A DNA stretch of 64,000 bases. It comes from Aurantiochytrium sp. KH105 (lineage: Eukaryota > Sar > Bigyra > Thraustochytrida > Thraustochytriidae). Of the stretch, positions 1 to 9,210 are shown one piece after another. The DNA lies in contig BGKB01000001.1 in assembly GCA_003116975.1 (NCBI GenBank), forward strand, positions 558,001 to 622,000, written 5' to 3'. Position numbers and translations under genes: made by a program. Each line of letters starts with the position of its first letter. Position 1 is the stretch's first letter. Below the pieces are notes generated by a model. That model worked only from the letters and a program-made list of their open reading frames with translations, ran no database searches and was not told the origin of the DNA.

Positions 1-798
1 ACGAAGGAGCTGCAGGAGCCAGGGGCAAATCGCGTGAGGCTTGCTCAGCTCTACGTCCAGGGCGTGCGGGCCATTTTTCGCAAGTTCAACGTGAAGCCAA
101 TCGCACTCTTTGCCGTGCCATTAACGCAGATAGCTACACTGCTGACCTTTGTGTACGCCACACGGCATCTGGTGATGCACGGAGCTCTTGACCTGTCTGA
201 CCAAGGTGCACTGTGGTTTATGGATTTGAGTGCAAAGGATACCACAATGCTTCTGCCCCTTGTTGCGGTTTCACTGTCCTATACGACCCTTGAACGGTCG
301 TTTGGGCGCACCGTGCAAGTTCCTGGCCAGCCTGTCTCCGTGACTGCCGGTGACGTTGTGCGTGAGGTTTTACAGGCGATGCTAGTATTTGGTTTCCCCT
401 TTATTGCGCAACTTCCAAGCGGAATCTTCATGTACTGGATCCCATCTTCGGCCTTTGGATTCTGCCAAAACACTCTTCTCAAGCTTCCTTCTGTACGCGC
501 GGCACTCGGACTTACCGATCCTCCTCGTCTCAACGCTACACCAATTGTTCAGCAGGTGCCCAAGTCGGCTGTCGTTTCGAAGCATCGCCCAACCTCATCT
601 GCGTCTGGTGCGTCGCGATCCCAAGACGCAGGTGTTAGTGGCCAGAATGAGTTTCGTTCGTCATCCGCTGCTTCGCAGACAGCAACATCAGACGCAAACT
701 CCGCTCCACCATCATCATCTTCTTCTTCTTCCTCCTCTTCCTCTTCCTCTTCGCCTTCGTCTTCGTCGTCGTCATCATCTTCTTCTTCTCCGTTATAG
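1..798 (+). CDS. Oxa1/YidC/Cox18-family membrane protein insertase, 3' part
   Basis: The frame is open from base 1, so the true start lies outside the window; 265 residues are visible. The family inserts proteins into the mitochondrial inner membrane (Oxa1, Cox18) or the thylakoid. Family features visible are an N-terminal helix segment ending FNVKP, a hydrophobic stretch containing a Q-I pair, the LWFMDLSAKD loop that matches the conserved lWf-DLt-xD signature, then PLVAVSLSYT and a final membrane segment around QLPSGIFMYWIPSS. After about residue 175 the sequence becomes a polar tail that ends in roughly 25 serines broken by one proline. Some family members have a basic ribosome-binding tail; the serine run here is unusual. 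The call to the superfamily is firm; Oxa1 versus Cox18 cannot be decided from this fragment. Confidence 0.85.
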   Translation, partial: TKELQEPGANRVRLAQLYVQGVRAIFRKFNVKPIALFAVPLTQIATLLTFVYATRHLVMHGALDLSDQGALWFMDLSAKDTTMLLPLVAVSLSYTTLERSFGRTVQVPGQPVSVTAGDVVREVLQAMLVFGFPFIAQLPSGIFMYWIPSSAFGFCQNTLLKLPSVRAALGLTDPPRLNATPIVQQVPKSAVVSKHRPTSSASGASRSQDAGVSGQNEFRSSSAASQTATSDANSAPPSSSSSSSSSSSSSSPSSSSSSSSSSSPL

Positions 799-1518
799 TA
801 GTCCTAACGTTGGAAGTTTGAAATCATCACTGTAACAGGTATAACTATAACTCGGCTTTTCCTTTTTATTTCTCCTCCTCCTACTTCTCCAGCTTCTCCG
901 TTGACAGAAGTGAGTTCCTTGACTTGATGTCAGGCCTGCTGTGAACTGACCAAGTGGGTTGGTGGTCATCTTGACCGTCATCATCGGACAATCTTGACAT
1001 TGAGAGAGTCTTATCGTTGCACTTCGTGCACGATAACTCTTAACGGATCGATCCTTCTTTTGAATACTGCCAGTGATAAGCAGCGGGGATCGTCGTCCCA
1101 GGCGATCATCCATTGATCCATCGATTCACAGCATCGGAGGCCAGCGGCATGCAAAGAGGAAGGAACGCATGCGCGGCTTGCAGCTAATCAGCATTACGTA
1201 GGCATGTTCTCACCGGCGAGATAGAAAGGAGTAAGAGAATTCTATCGCTGCCTGGCTTCTTCTTCTTCTTCTTCTTCTTCTTCTTCTTCTTCTTCTTCTT
1301 CTTCTTCTTCTTCTTCTTCTTCTTCTTCTTCTGGTGAACGCGGGCAAGGCCGAGAAGGCGGCCGGCCGTACGGGCGGCCGGCGAGCCAATCGATTGAAGC
1401 AATAGCTTGCCGGCGGATAAGGCGCCGTCCGCCACCCGCCGCCCTGGAGATCGTGGCTTTTATAATACCGCACACCGAGGCCGCCAAGAGCAAATAAGGA
1501 TTGCGTTGCGTGCAAACG
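799..1518. other. Intergenic spacer with a TTC microsatellite
   Basis: This 720-base space separates the insertase from the IQ-motif gene and should hold the terminator of the first and the promoter of the second. Apart from the TTC repeat listed separately I see no coding potential. Reading frames here are made of the triplet repeat. Confidence 0.6.
1257..1332. repeat. (TTC)n microsatellite
   Basis: About 25 uninterrupted TTC/CTT triplets. It lies about 190 bases upstream of the IQ-motif gene start and gives spurious poly-K, poly-R and poly-E frames on the minus strand. Confidence 0.97.
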
Positions 1519-4500
1519 ATGTTCAGGCCTCTCACGATCGACTACGAAGGTGCCCTACCAGGAGAGCGCTCACGCCGTCAAAAAAGGGATTATCAGGCGT
1601 GTGGTTGCCCAAGGGGAAGAGCATGTTCGTGCGATGCCAACCCGGAAAAGATGCAGCACTCTTTAGCTTATTGCGGCAAATGTGACAATTGCTTGCGCAA
1701 CCAACACAGTTTACAACGAACAGGACGCATGGGCAAAAGGCGATGCAGAGACCCTCCCTTTAATGAGAATGCAATTATTCGTGTGCGCGTCGGTCGCGCC
1801 ATTGTCAAGTTGCGCCGAGAACAGCTGGATTTTTTTCAAAAACAGTCACCCACTCTCGTACGGCAATCCTCAAAGTCATCAACCTACAAGCTTTGTAAGA
1901 CGTCCGATTCCCATGGAGACAATGTCGATTCAAACAAAACAACTGTGCTGGTGCAGGATGAAAACCCCAGATCCACCGAGTCTGAAAATAGAAAGGGCGG
2001 AGATTTAGATGTGAGTACCGCGCAAAAGCAACATTCATCAAATGCATTTGCCTCGGCAGTATTGGCGCATATATTCCTTCTTCGAGCAGGCCACAAGAAA
2101 CGAGGGAGAGAGCTCAGAGCCACAATCGCAGCATGCGAGCATGAGGCCGAAGAACTTCGTGCCTCTCTCGAGCAGCTTCGAGAACGCGCCGTCTGCGTCG
2201 GACCTGACGAAAAGCTGCACGTTGACACTATGGTGAAGCATGCGACGTGGCAGCGCGTCTCCCTGGATGTTGCAGTCGCAACGCATACCGACCAGATCGC
2301 TGCCGCGGATGCCAAAGCTGCAGCCGCCCGAGATGAAATTGCGGAAATTGACCAAGAACTTACAACGCATGCCGCCAATGTCATCCAGAGTTGTCTTCGT
2401 GGTGTGCTCAAACGAACAGAGCCAGAACGAACAGAGTGTGCAAAAGTGGAGCAAAACAACACGGGCTCCGCTGTTACTATTCAGCGCGTCTTTCGCGGAG
2501 TGCTAGGGCGTCGTTACGTGGCACTCGTGCGCCATCGGCGCCGAGAGGCCGCCGCGATCTTTGTACAGCGCGTTTGGCGGGGATACAAAGGCCGAATTCG
2601 AGCGCTCAATATTGAAAGTATCCGCGCCGAACAAGCACGTCTCGAGGCTGCAATCATGATTCAGCGGTTCTGGAGTGACTCCAAGCAGGCCAGCATCGTG
2701 CGTGCCCAAAAGCAGGCCGTACTCGCCGCCAAAGAGGCTGAGCTGCAACATCAGCAGGCAATCACAATCCAGAGAATCGTTCGAGGTTATCTTGCCAGAG
2801 AACAAAAACGCTGCCGGCGCGTCGAGCTCAAGTTAGGTCCACGCGTTCGTGAGCTCGCCAACCGCTACATTGCACGAGGGGACCTTTATTCATTCTTGCA
2901 GGCCGTCAATAGAGACTACGAGCTGCATATGGCCCAGCAGGCTGAGCTTCGTAAAATGGAGCTCGAAAACGCAGCCACTTTTATCGAGGAAGTCCTTGCG
3001 CATCGTGATCAGGAAGTCCAAGCGCGGTGGCGCGAGTGGGAGCGTCAAAAGCTGGCGCTGCGCAACACCGATGAAGCAATTCAAATTTATGGCCCAGGTG
3101 GTAGTCAGCGACGACCCAATCCTTCAAACTCGTTGCCCCGGACAAGGCCCAGACGTCAAGGCAAGCCTCGGGCACCGCAACCCTTGAAATCAATTAGTCG
3201 GGCATCGAAGCCGATGGGCTTTAAAGTGGGCGGAACGTCGACACATCGTCGCAAGAGACCCCCTTATATGCCCACGCCAATGCAAGCTCGTCAAGAGAAG
3301 CGGTATCAGGAAGCCATGCAAAGCAAATTTAACTCAAGAGGTTCACGCGAGCGCACGCGTTCTCATCTGGGGAAATGTAGGGCTGCGATCAATGCAAGAA
3401 CGGGCGAGGATCCGCGGTATCAAGGCAAACTTCGAGATGCCGAAGCTGCTGCATACGCTGTCCCAGAGGTACCACAGATGGTGTCCATTCCATCACGCAA
3501 GGCTGTTGTCAAGGATCCGATTTCGCGTACCAGCGCAAAGGGCCCAAGCGCCCTCGATGTGGTGGCGCCCTCACAATTGAACAACCAGCTTACCGCTCAA
3601 GATTTCGCCTTTGCACCCTATGCAACGCAGCTTCGTGCAACCGAGGTCCCACACATGGACGTTCCCCTTGACAATCTTGTGTTTCAGGCTGCACTGCGCG
3701 AATACATTGGGCAGATTCGGTTCGGCGAGCCTGGCAGATCTCGAGACGCCATTATGGAGCACTTTATCCTCTCTGCGCCCGCAACTTTGCGCATTGCAGC
3801 TGAAGAAGAGGCACTTCAGGTGTCGACCCCGATTATTAGCGCCCTGCGGTCTCGAGATGTCCTCACGTGTCGTGAGCTTTTGCAAGTTGCGGAACGACTC
3901 GAAACAGACTATATGGTGCCTCCTGCACTTGCAAGCACCATTCGAAGTCTTCTTGGCGCCGCCGTCCGGAATATCAGCAACACGAGACCAGCTTCTGTGC
4001 AGGAAAAGTGGCGTGAAGTTCTTGAGGAGACCAAACCTAATCAGCATCTTGTGTTGTCATCCGATCCGAACTGTCGTGCTAGCACGGCAATCTCGCATCG
4101 CGCACCGGGCACTGCCCCCGTGGCTAGCGGCCCTCATTGCGCGAATTCGAGCCGCGCAAAGTCTCAAGCTCATAAGACAGAGTCAGGCGGGCTTCCTCCT
4201 CGCGGGCCCGAACGAACCGCGGCTCGGTCAAAGACCGCAGGAAGTCTTTACCGTCAAGGAAAGCATCAGGCTCAGCCAACTCATCAGCAGCATCTCAAAA
4301 TGGAAATGGACATGAAAGACGACACTTCCGCACAGATCCTGGAGATAGACCAAGATGATCTTAATTTACGCTTGATGGGTCATTTTGGAGTTAGCGATAC
4401 GAGCCGTCCTGTGAGCTCGGCAGAGACGATTTGCTATGAGGAAAGCTCAAGTCCAATGCTAAGCGATCGTAACACATTTGATCAAACCTCTGACACGCGT

Positions 4501-5838
4501 CAGCCAACAGCGCAGGGAGGAAACGGAGAGATCGCATGTCAGGCGAGACCTAAGACAAGCGGTGGCCTTTTCGAGTCTTCCCTACGCCCTGGAACGAGCG
4601 CGTTGCGCGAATGGGATTGGCGCGCTCCCATGGGCCTACCAATCGAGTTTGTCGAAGTCAGGCCATTCACTGCGGGGCCGATTGCCGACGGCATTTCAAC
4701 CGCCAATCTCGAGCGACGGCCGTCAACGCAGAGTTCATCGGCGACGGGAAGCTCGGCCGGCACGCGTGTCACCTTTGCCCCGAACGTTACGGACCGACCA
4801 TCGACCCAGGCATCTGCGTTTTCTTCACTTTCGGATGTGTCGCGCCCTCCAAGTCGTGCAAGCTACGCGTCAACTGTAGGAACGGTCGACTGGAATCATG
4901 CTTCCGAAGACAAGGCAACAGCTCTCGAAGGCAGCGACATTCAAATATGGACAGCCGACATCGGTAGATCCAACGACGACAACGACGACGACGACGACAA
5001 CAGAGAAAGCGCTGTGGAAAAGGAAGCAAAGAAGGACGACTCCCGAAATGGAAATTGTGCGACGAACGACAACGGTCTTTCGCAGAAGCAAAGTCGACAA
5101 TTTGCCCAGCAAGCGCAACTTTTGGCGGTCTCTACGCCCCAACTGGACTCGTCGATCCACGACCTCTTGATCCATATCCTTCTCACCGGTCCTCCCGAAG
5201 GTTTTGAAGCATATGGTCTTGAGGACCTCGCGAGGGAGCTTGCCAAGCTGCCGCCTGAAGCTGAAGCAGCTCGCCGTGAAATGGCCCGCGCACATTACCG
5301 TGCCGTAAGGAGCGAGGCTTCCACTCTTGCAAAACCACTTTCCCGCGCTGGCTTCGAGGAGGTACACGCGCTTGCTGCTTGTCCTCTTTCTTCCTTTGCA
5401 ATTCCTCGCGAGATTGTCGCTGTTTTGCAGTCTCGCTTTCAAGAGATATCAAGCGCTGGTGACGACTCGTCGCGGCCCTTTGACGCTCGTCTCTGCCGCA
5501 GCGGGGTCGGCACGCTTGGTCACGCGCGTCATCGTAAGGAGGGGCTTTCCCCAGTCCGTATGGATCGTGCGCGACACTATGCGGATGGAACGATGGACTT
5601 TCCGATTTCAGCAAAATCGGGCCCGCGACGCGAGCAGCTTGTTGAGCGCATCCTTCATCGTGCAGAAGACTTGGCTCGCGCCACAGCTGTTCCTGTTGCT
5701 AAAGCGTCAGCAGAGGATGCAATGGAACGCAATTATCACGAGTGGAAGCGTGGTCCCAAGGTTGGACTCAATGCCATTGTCACGACGCACGAAGAAGCGG
5801 CAAGCCTTGTTGGGTGGCACCCTTTTCCTCAGGGCTAG
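1519..5838 (+). CDS. Large IQ-motif (calmodulin-binding) protein
   Basis: The first ATG of the open frame is at 1519, 24 bases after an in-frame stop; product 1439 residues. Five IQ-like motifs cluster at about residues 285 (VIQSCLRGVLKR), 318 (IQRVFRGVLGRR), 344 (VQRVWRGYKGR), 376 (IQRFW) and 413 (IQRIVRGYLAREQKR), a pattern that binds calmodulin or other EF-hand light chains. A glutamate/arginine-rich, probably coiled-coil segment precedes them. Residues about 28-58 hold a dense cysteine cluster including CGKCDNC. The middle and C-terminal parts are long, low in recognisable domains, and include an N/D run near 4975-5005. No myosin motor or kinase domain is present. Multi-IQ proteins of this layout are common among ciliary and centrosomal proteins; that role is inference. 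Confidence 0.85.
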   Translation: MFRPLTIDYEGALPGERSRRQKRDYQACGCPRGRACSCDANPEKMQHSLAYCGKCDNCLRNQHSLQRTGRMGKRRCRDPPFNENAIIRVRVGRAIVKLRREQLDFFQKQSPTLVRQSSKSSTYKLCKTSDSHGDNVDSNKTTVLVQDENPRSTESENRKGGDLDVSTAQKQHSSNAFASAVLAHIFLLRAGHKKRGRELRATIAACEHEAEELRASLEQLRERAVCVGPDEKLHVDTMVKHATWQRVSLDVAVATHTDQIAAADAKAAAARDEIAEIDQELTTHAANVIQSCLRGVLKRTEPERTECAKVEQNNTGSAVTIQRVFRGVLGRRYVALVRHRRREAAAIFVQRVWRGYKGRIRALNIESIRAEQARLEAAIMIQRFWSDSKQASIVRAQKQAVLAAKEAELQHQQAITIQRIVRGYLAREQKRCRRVELKLGPRVRELANRYIARGDLYSFLQAVNRDYELHMAQQAELRKMELENAATFIEEVLAHRDQEVQARWREWERQKLALRNTDEAIQIYGPGGSQRRPNPSNSLPRTRPRRQGKPRAPQPLKSISRASKPMGFKVGGTSTHRRKRPPYMPTPMQARQEKRYQEAMQSKFNSRGSRERTRSHLGKCRAAINARTGEDPRYQGKLRDAEAAAYAVPEVPQMVSIPSRKAVVKDPISRTSAKGPSALDVVAPSQLNNQLTAQDFAFAPYATQLRATEVPHMDVPLDNLVFQAALREYIGQIRFGEPGRSRDAIMEHFILSAPATLRIAAEEEALQVSTPIISALRSRDVLTCRELLQVAERLETDYMVPPALASTIRSLLGAAVRNISNTRPASVQEKWREVLEETKPNQHLVLSSDPNCRASTAISHRAPGTAPVASGPHCANSSRAKSQAHKTESGGLPPRGPERTAARSKTAGSLYRQGKHQAQPTHQQHLKMEMDMKDDTSAQILEIDQDDLNLRLMGHFGVSDTSRPVSSAETICYEESSSPMLSDRNTFDQTSDTRQPTAQGGNGEIACQARPKTSGGLFESSLRPGTSALREWDWRAPMGLPIEFVEVRPFTAGPIADGISTANLERRPSTQSSSATGSSAGTRVTFAPNVTDRPSTQASAFSSLSDVSRPPSRASYASTVGTVDWNHASEDKATALEGSDIQIWTADIGRSNDDNDDDDDNRESAVEKEAKKDDSRNGNCATNDNGLSQKQSRQFAQQAQLLAVSTPQLDSSIHDLLIHILLTGPPEGFEAYGLEDLARELAKLPPEAEAARREMARAHYRAVRSEASTLAKPLSRAGFEEVHALAACPLSSFAIPREIVAVLQSRFQEISSAGDDSSRPFDARLCRSGVGTLGHARHRKEGLSPVRMDRARHYADGTMDFPISAKSGPRREQLVERILHRAEDLARATAVPVAKASAEDAMERNYHEWKRGPKVGLNAIVTTHEEAASLVGWHPFPQG

Positions 5839-6382
5839 CGATAGAGAAAGACGGTGTCGGGAAATTGCGATGATCCATGCCACCATGACACTCCTGTTCT
5901 AATGCATTTTGGTTTTTATCGTTTCACACTGCAATCATATCAGATCGTGAGGAGAGACTCTCCTCGCAAGATTTTCTGCATCGAAGAAAAAAAGTACTGT
6001 TGCCAATAGCCAAAATGATTTTGGCGTGGCATTCATGCAGTAGGAGGGCTCAGTGAATGCATCTGTGTTGACTTGAAAGTCGAAGTTGTCACGGTCTCTC
6101 GCGCAAGAAGATTTGTTTTGCTTTGAAAAAAAATCATGCATCGGTGCAATTTTACGCGGAAATTTAACCTCGAGAAATCCTGCTTTTGGCGTCAGAGGAA
6201 TCGGGAACATAGCTTTCATACATACGCATGTATCATAAGACACGGTTTCTCTTTCCGGCAGCACACGTAAAGCTAAGCTTGCATGACTCATTTGCATATG
6301 ATTCCGCGCTTGCATAGGATTCCGCACTTGAGAATTTGTTTTGTTTGCACTGGTTTGTATATTTGTAATGAATCTAGGCTCC
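5839..6382. other. Spacer between convergent genes
   Basis: The 544 bases between the stop codons of the IQ gene (plus strand) and the SAM gene (minus strand). It is AT-richer than its neighbours and should contain both 3' UTRs. A minus-strand open frame covers part of it but has no recognisable domain and overlaps the SAM gene in another frame. Confidence 0.55.
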
Positions 6383-7801
6383 CTAGAATGATTTGAGAAA
6401 AGATTCAGAGTCTTTGAGGAACTGGCTGTGGCGGTCAAAGACATCGTGACTGCTGTTGGGGCTGCCATTTGCCGTGAGCCCCCTCCGACCCGAAGGGGCC
6501 TGATGATGGCTGCTATTGTTGCTGTTTGTTTTGTGTGGAGAAGCACCCGCGCAAGCGCACGTGTGTTTGGCCAGCGATCCGCGATGTACCTCTTTCGTAG
6601 CTGAGAGGATGGCAAGACGATCGGCGCGTCGCTTAATACCAATGTTACGAAGATCACGTTCCTCCATTTGCAAAAGCATGGGCCCATCGACAAAATGTTC
6701 GTCAAAGTGCATGCACAGAAAATCTCCGCCGGCCACATGGTCGCGGATCCACGAACTGACATGGCGAGGTGCCCAATCCACAGGCGCTTGGCAAACGTAA
6801 CAGCCGTGGTCGCTGCCTGCATCGTGCGAGATTGCGCTGTTAGAGAGACGTGACGCATCGTAGGATGACGAGAATGGCATCTCGTTCAGATAGGAGTCGA
6901 GTTCATCCATATCACCATCGGCATATGACGAATATTCATAGCTCGCGGGCGGGTATGTGTAGCTCATACCAAAGGCTGAGAACTCGTCGGCCCCAAAGGA
7001 AGCTTCGCGATCACGACGTTGCAGCAGGTCTTTAAGCTCGCGGCTTGTGAGAGGAACAGGTCGAAATTCTTGCAGATCCCCGTCCCAGAGCTCATCGTGC
7101 TCAGGAGCTGGCTCCCAAGGTCCCTTTCTCGACCGGCGCGCAGCCATTTGCTCATGCCCCGGCATATGATGAACGGTCGCCATGCGGTTGAAGGTAACCT
7201 TTCGACGGCCATTGTTGGGGTTGCGATCTAAAGGAGGCTTTGCGGTGCTTAGAATGCCTCGGACATGCTTTGACGAGGCAACGCCTCGTGACCTTTTGGC
7301 AAAGGAAAGCGCGGATTCGCCGTGAAAAGAATTTTCTTCGGCGTCCTTTTCCTCTTCATCTTCAAAGCGCGAGCTCGACACAGGGTCGGCCTCTCTTTCT
7401 TCTGAAAGGGATGAAGAGCGACCGTACTTTGCAAGAAGCATGCGAAGCTCTCGCTCTTCTTTATCCGCGTTGTCACGACGCTCGCTGAGGTCGAGGCTGT
7501 CTCTGCGCGAAAGAGCATTTTTGCGTCCGGTACTTCCGGTTGATGCCGAAGATCGCGCCGAGGATGGGCTTACCGTCGATGATGAGGAAAAAGAAGATGA
7601 TGATGACAAATTCTTATCTCGAGGCACTTTGCTGCTCCGCTTGCTGAGACTGGACCCACCAACGCCAACGAGACTTGGGCTTGTGCGAAGCGGTGATTTT
7701 GACGAGGTCTTGCCTTTGATTGACCGCCCTGCTGAGCCTGTTGATGCGCGCCTGGGCTTGCTCGACAGCGTGCTATACGAGGGTGCGAAAGAGCTCGACA
7801 T
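6383..7801 (-). CDS. SAM-domain protein with serine-rich N-terminus
   Basis: The frame is open to 7867, but its first codon there is GTG; the first ATG is at 7801, giving 472 residues. The N-terminal half is low-complexity, rich in S, R, K and D/E, with acidic patches. A sterile alpha motif (SAM) lies near residues 340-410: it contains APRHVSSWIRDHV, then DGPMLLQMEERDLRNIGIK, matching the family's W, LL and L-x-x-LGI core. SAM domains self-associate or bind partners and RNA; no enzyme domain is attached, so a scaffold role is inferred. A C-terminal tail of about 65 residues is polar. It converges on the IQ gene. An upstream coding exon cannot be excluded. Confidence 0.8.
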   Translation of the reverse strand: MSSSFAPSYSTLSSKPRRASTGSAGRSIKGKTSSKSPLRTSPSLVGVGGSSLSKRSSKVPRDKNLSSSSSFSSSSTVSPSSARSSASTGSTGRKNALSRRDSLDLSERRDNADKEERELRMLLAKYGRSSSLSEEREADPVSSSRFEDEEEKDAEENSFHGESALSFAKRSRGVASSKHVRGILSTAKPPLDRNPNNGRRKVTFNRMATVHHMPGHEQMAARRSRKGPWEPAPEHDELWDGDLQEFRPVPLTSRELKDLLQRRDREASFGADEFSAFGMSYTYPPASYEYSSYADGDMDELDSYLNEMPFSSSYDASRLSNSAISHDAGSDHGCYVCQAPVDWAPRHVSSWIRDHVAGGDFLCMHFDEHFVDGPMLLQMEERDLRNIGIKRRADRLAILSATKEVHRGSLAKHTCACAGASPHKTNSNNSSHHQAPSGRRGLTANGSPNSSHDVFDRHSQFLKDSESFLKSF

Positions 7802-9210
7802 ACTTGCCGTATCGAACGATAGCGATCGTCGAAGCGAAGCGGTCACCCTTGCGCTAGCGTGAAGCACTTCGCAAGCAACCTCGCGTCTGTGACTTCGAAA
7901 GCACGTTGGTACGGCACTGATGTGTTTCGTGCTTTCAGTGTCTCGTGCTTTCAGCGCAAGCTGAAGCCCGAGGCCAAGACGGTCAAGCGCTCCACGCTGC
8001 CACCCGTCGCGTGGGCCAAACGCGCTCGACGCGTCTTGCCTCAGAGCTTTGCTCGATTAGCCCGAGCTGCAGGAGGATCGCGACACTACAGCACAGGAGC
8101 ATCGAAGTGCCAATATTCCGTAAATACCCCTTTACCGCACACCTCTTGCTGATTCTGTTGAGGGTCTCTTCACGTGCTGGGGGTATGTAAGGATAATAAT
8201 TTGGCAAGCCGGGACTCGCCAACGGATAGCTCAAAGCGGCACCAAGACAGCGTGTGCGAAGGCTTGGCGTTCTCATGAGAATGATAAAGAGTCGGAACCA
8301 GCGCGGCCGGAATGGCGCGGCGGGGTCATTGAGATGAAAGGGGTGGCGTGGCCTTGCACTTCAATGCGTTGCTTCCGATTGCCGCGAATTGACTCAATGG
8401 AAGCACGCTGAATTATAAGGGGTCGAACACCTTCAGAAGAAGCCTTCGACCGAGGCGCGGGCGTTGGCATAAGAGCCAGTCAAACCAATGCAAGCCAAGC
8501 ACAAAGTTGGCTTCCAAATTTAGGCGCGGATGGAGATCGGTGGTCTCGGGATATTCTATCCACAGCACGCGTGGAATACCCATGTTTTGTGAGCCTCGCG
8601 TCGTGTCTAGTTGTGCGCATTTTCACGGAGGCCAGCAGGAAAAACCAGGAGGCTGGCTTTGTCGGAAGTTTGGGGTGAAGGCGCGGACGAAGGTCGACTT
8701 GCTCCATTCTTTGGCTCTTCATTAAATGCTTTGAAATCCATAAACGGTGGGGCGCGGAATGAAGCTATTCGTGGAATTCGCCCGTTGTGGCCAGTAGCAC
8801 GATGTTCTGCGGTGAAGTCGATAGCAGGGAACTGGCCTTGTCAGAAGAGTCCAAGAATATAAGGCGCGGGCAGAGTTATATGACTTGCACCTGGCATCTG
8901 GATAATGCTGCGAGCGCGGAGCGCGGATGAAGGTGGATACACTCTATGAGGTCTGCCTTAGGGGTGCCACAGCTCGGAGCGCGGATGAGTCGACACGAAT
9001 CTGGCCTGAGGGATGGACAGCCCTAATTTGAGGCGCGGAAAGTCAATCTTCCAACTTTCATGGATCGCATGAAATCTGGTTTGCCGCGCTGAACGATGAT
9101 AAGGTAAAAGCAGAGATCGTTGCTAAGCGCTCTCGGACGCGAGTTATTGCTCCAAGCAAAACTGAAACAGAACTGCAAGCAAAAGCATCACAACAGCAAG
9201 AAAGAAGGAA
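7802..9210. other. Divergent spacer between the SAM gene and the first PAN/VWA gene
   Basis: This 1.4-kb region lies between divergent starts at 7801 (minus) and 9211 (plus), so it should contain both promoters. The right two thirds carry the GCGCGG array listed separately. The short open frames at 7859-8190 begin with non-ATG or poorly placed codons and show no domain; I do not call them. Confidence 0.55.
8300..9040. repeat. Degenerate array of GGCGCGGA-containing units
   Basis: At least ten copies of GCGCGG followed by A or G occur at about 8301, 8315, 8455, 8523, 8681, 8752, 8863, 8914, 8920, 8979 and 9032. Several share flanks: TGGCCTTGTC-like sequence before, AATTTGA or AATATAA just before, and ATGAAGGTSGA after. 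This looks like an eroded minisatellite or a cluster of binding sites upstream of the giant PAN/VWA gene. Confidence 0.6.

Noticed and set aside
7859-8190. Two short overlapping plus-strand frames upstream of the SAM gene
   Set aside because: One starts at GTG, neither has a domain, and they lie in what should be a divergent promoter.
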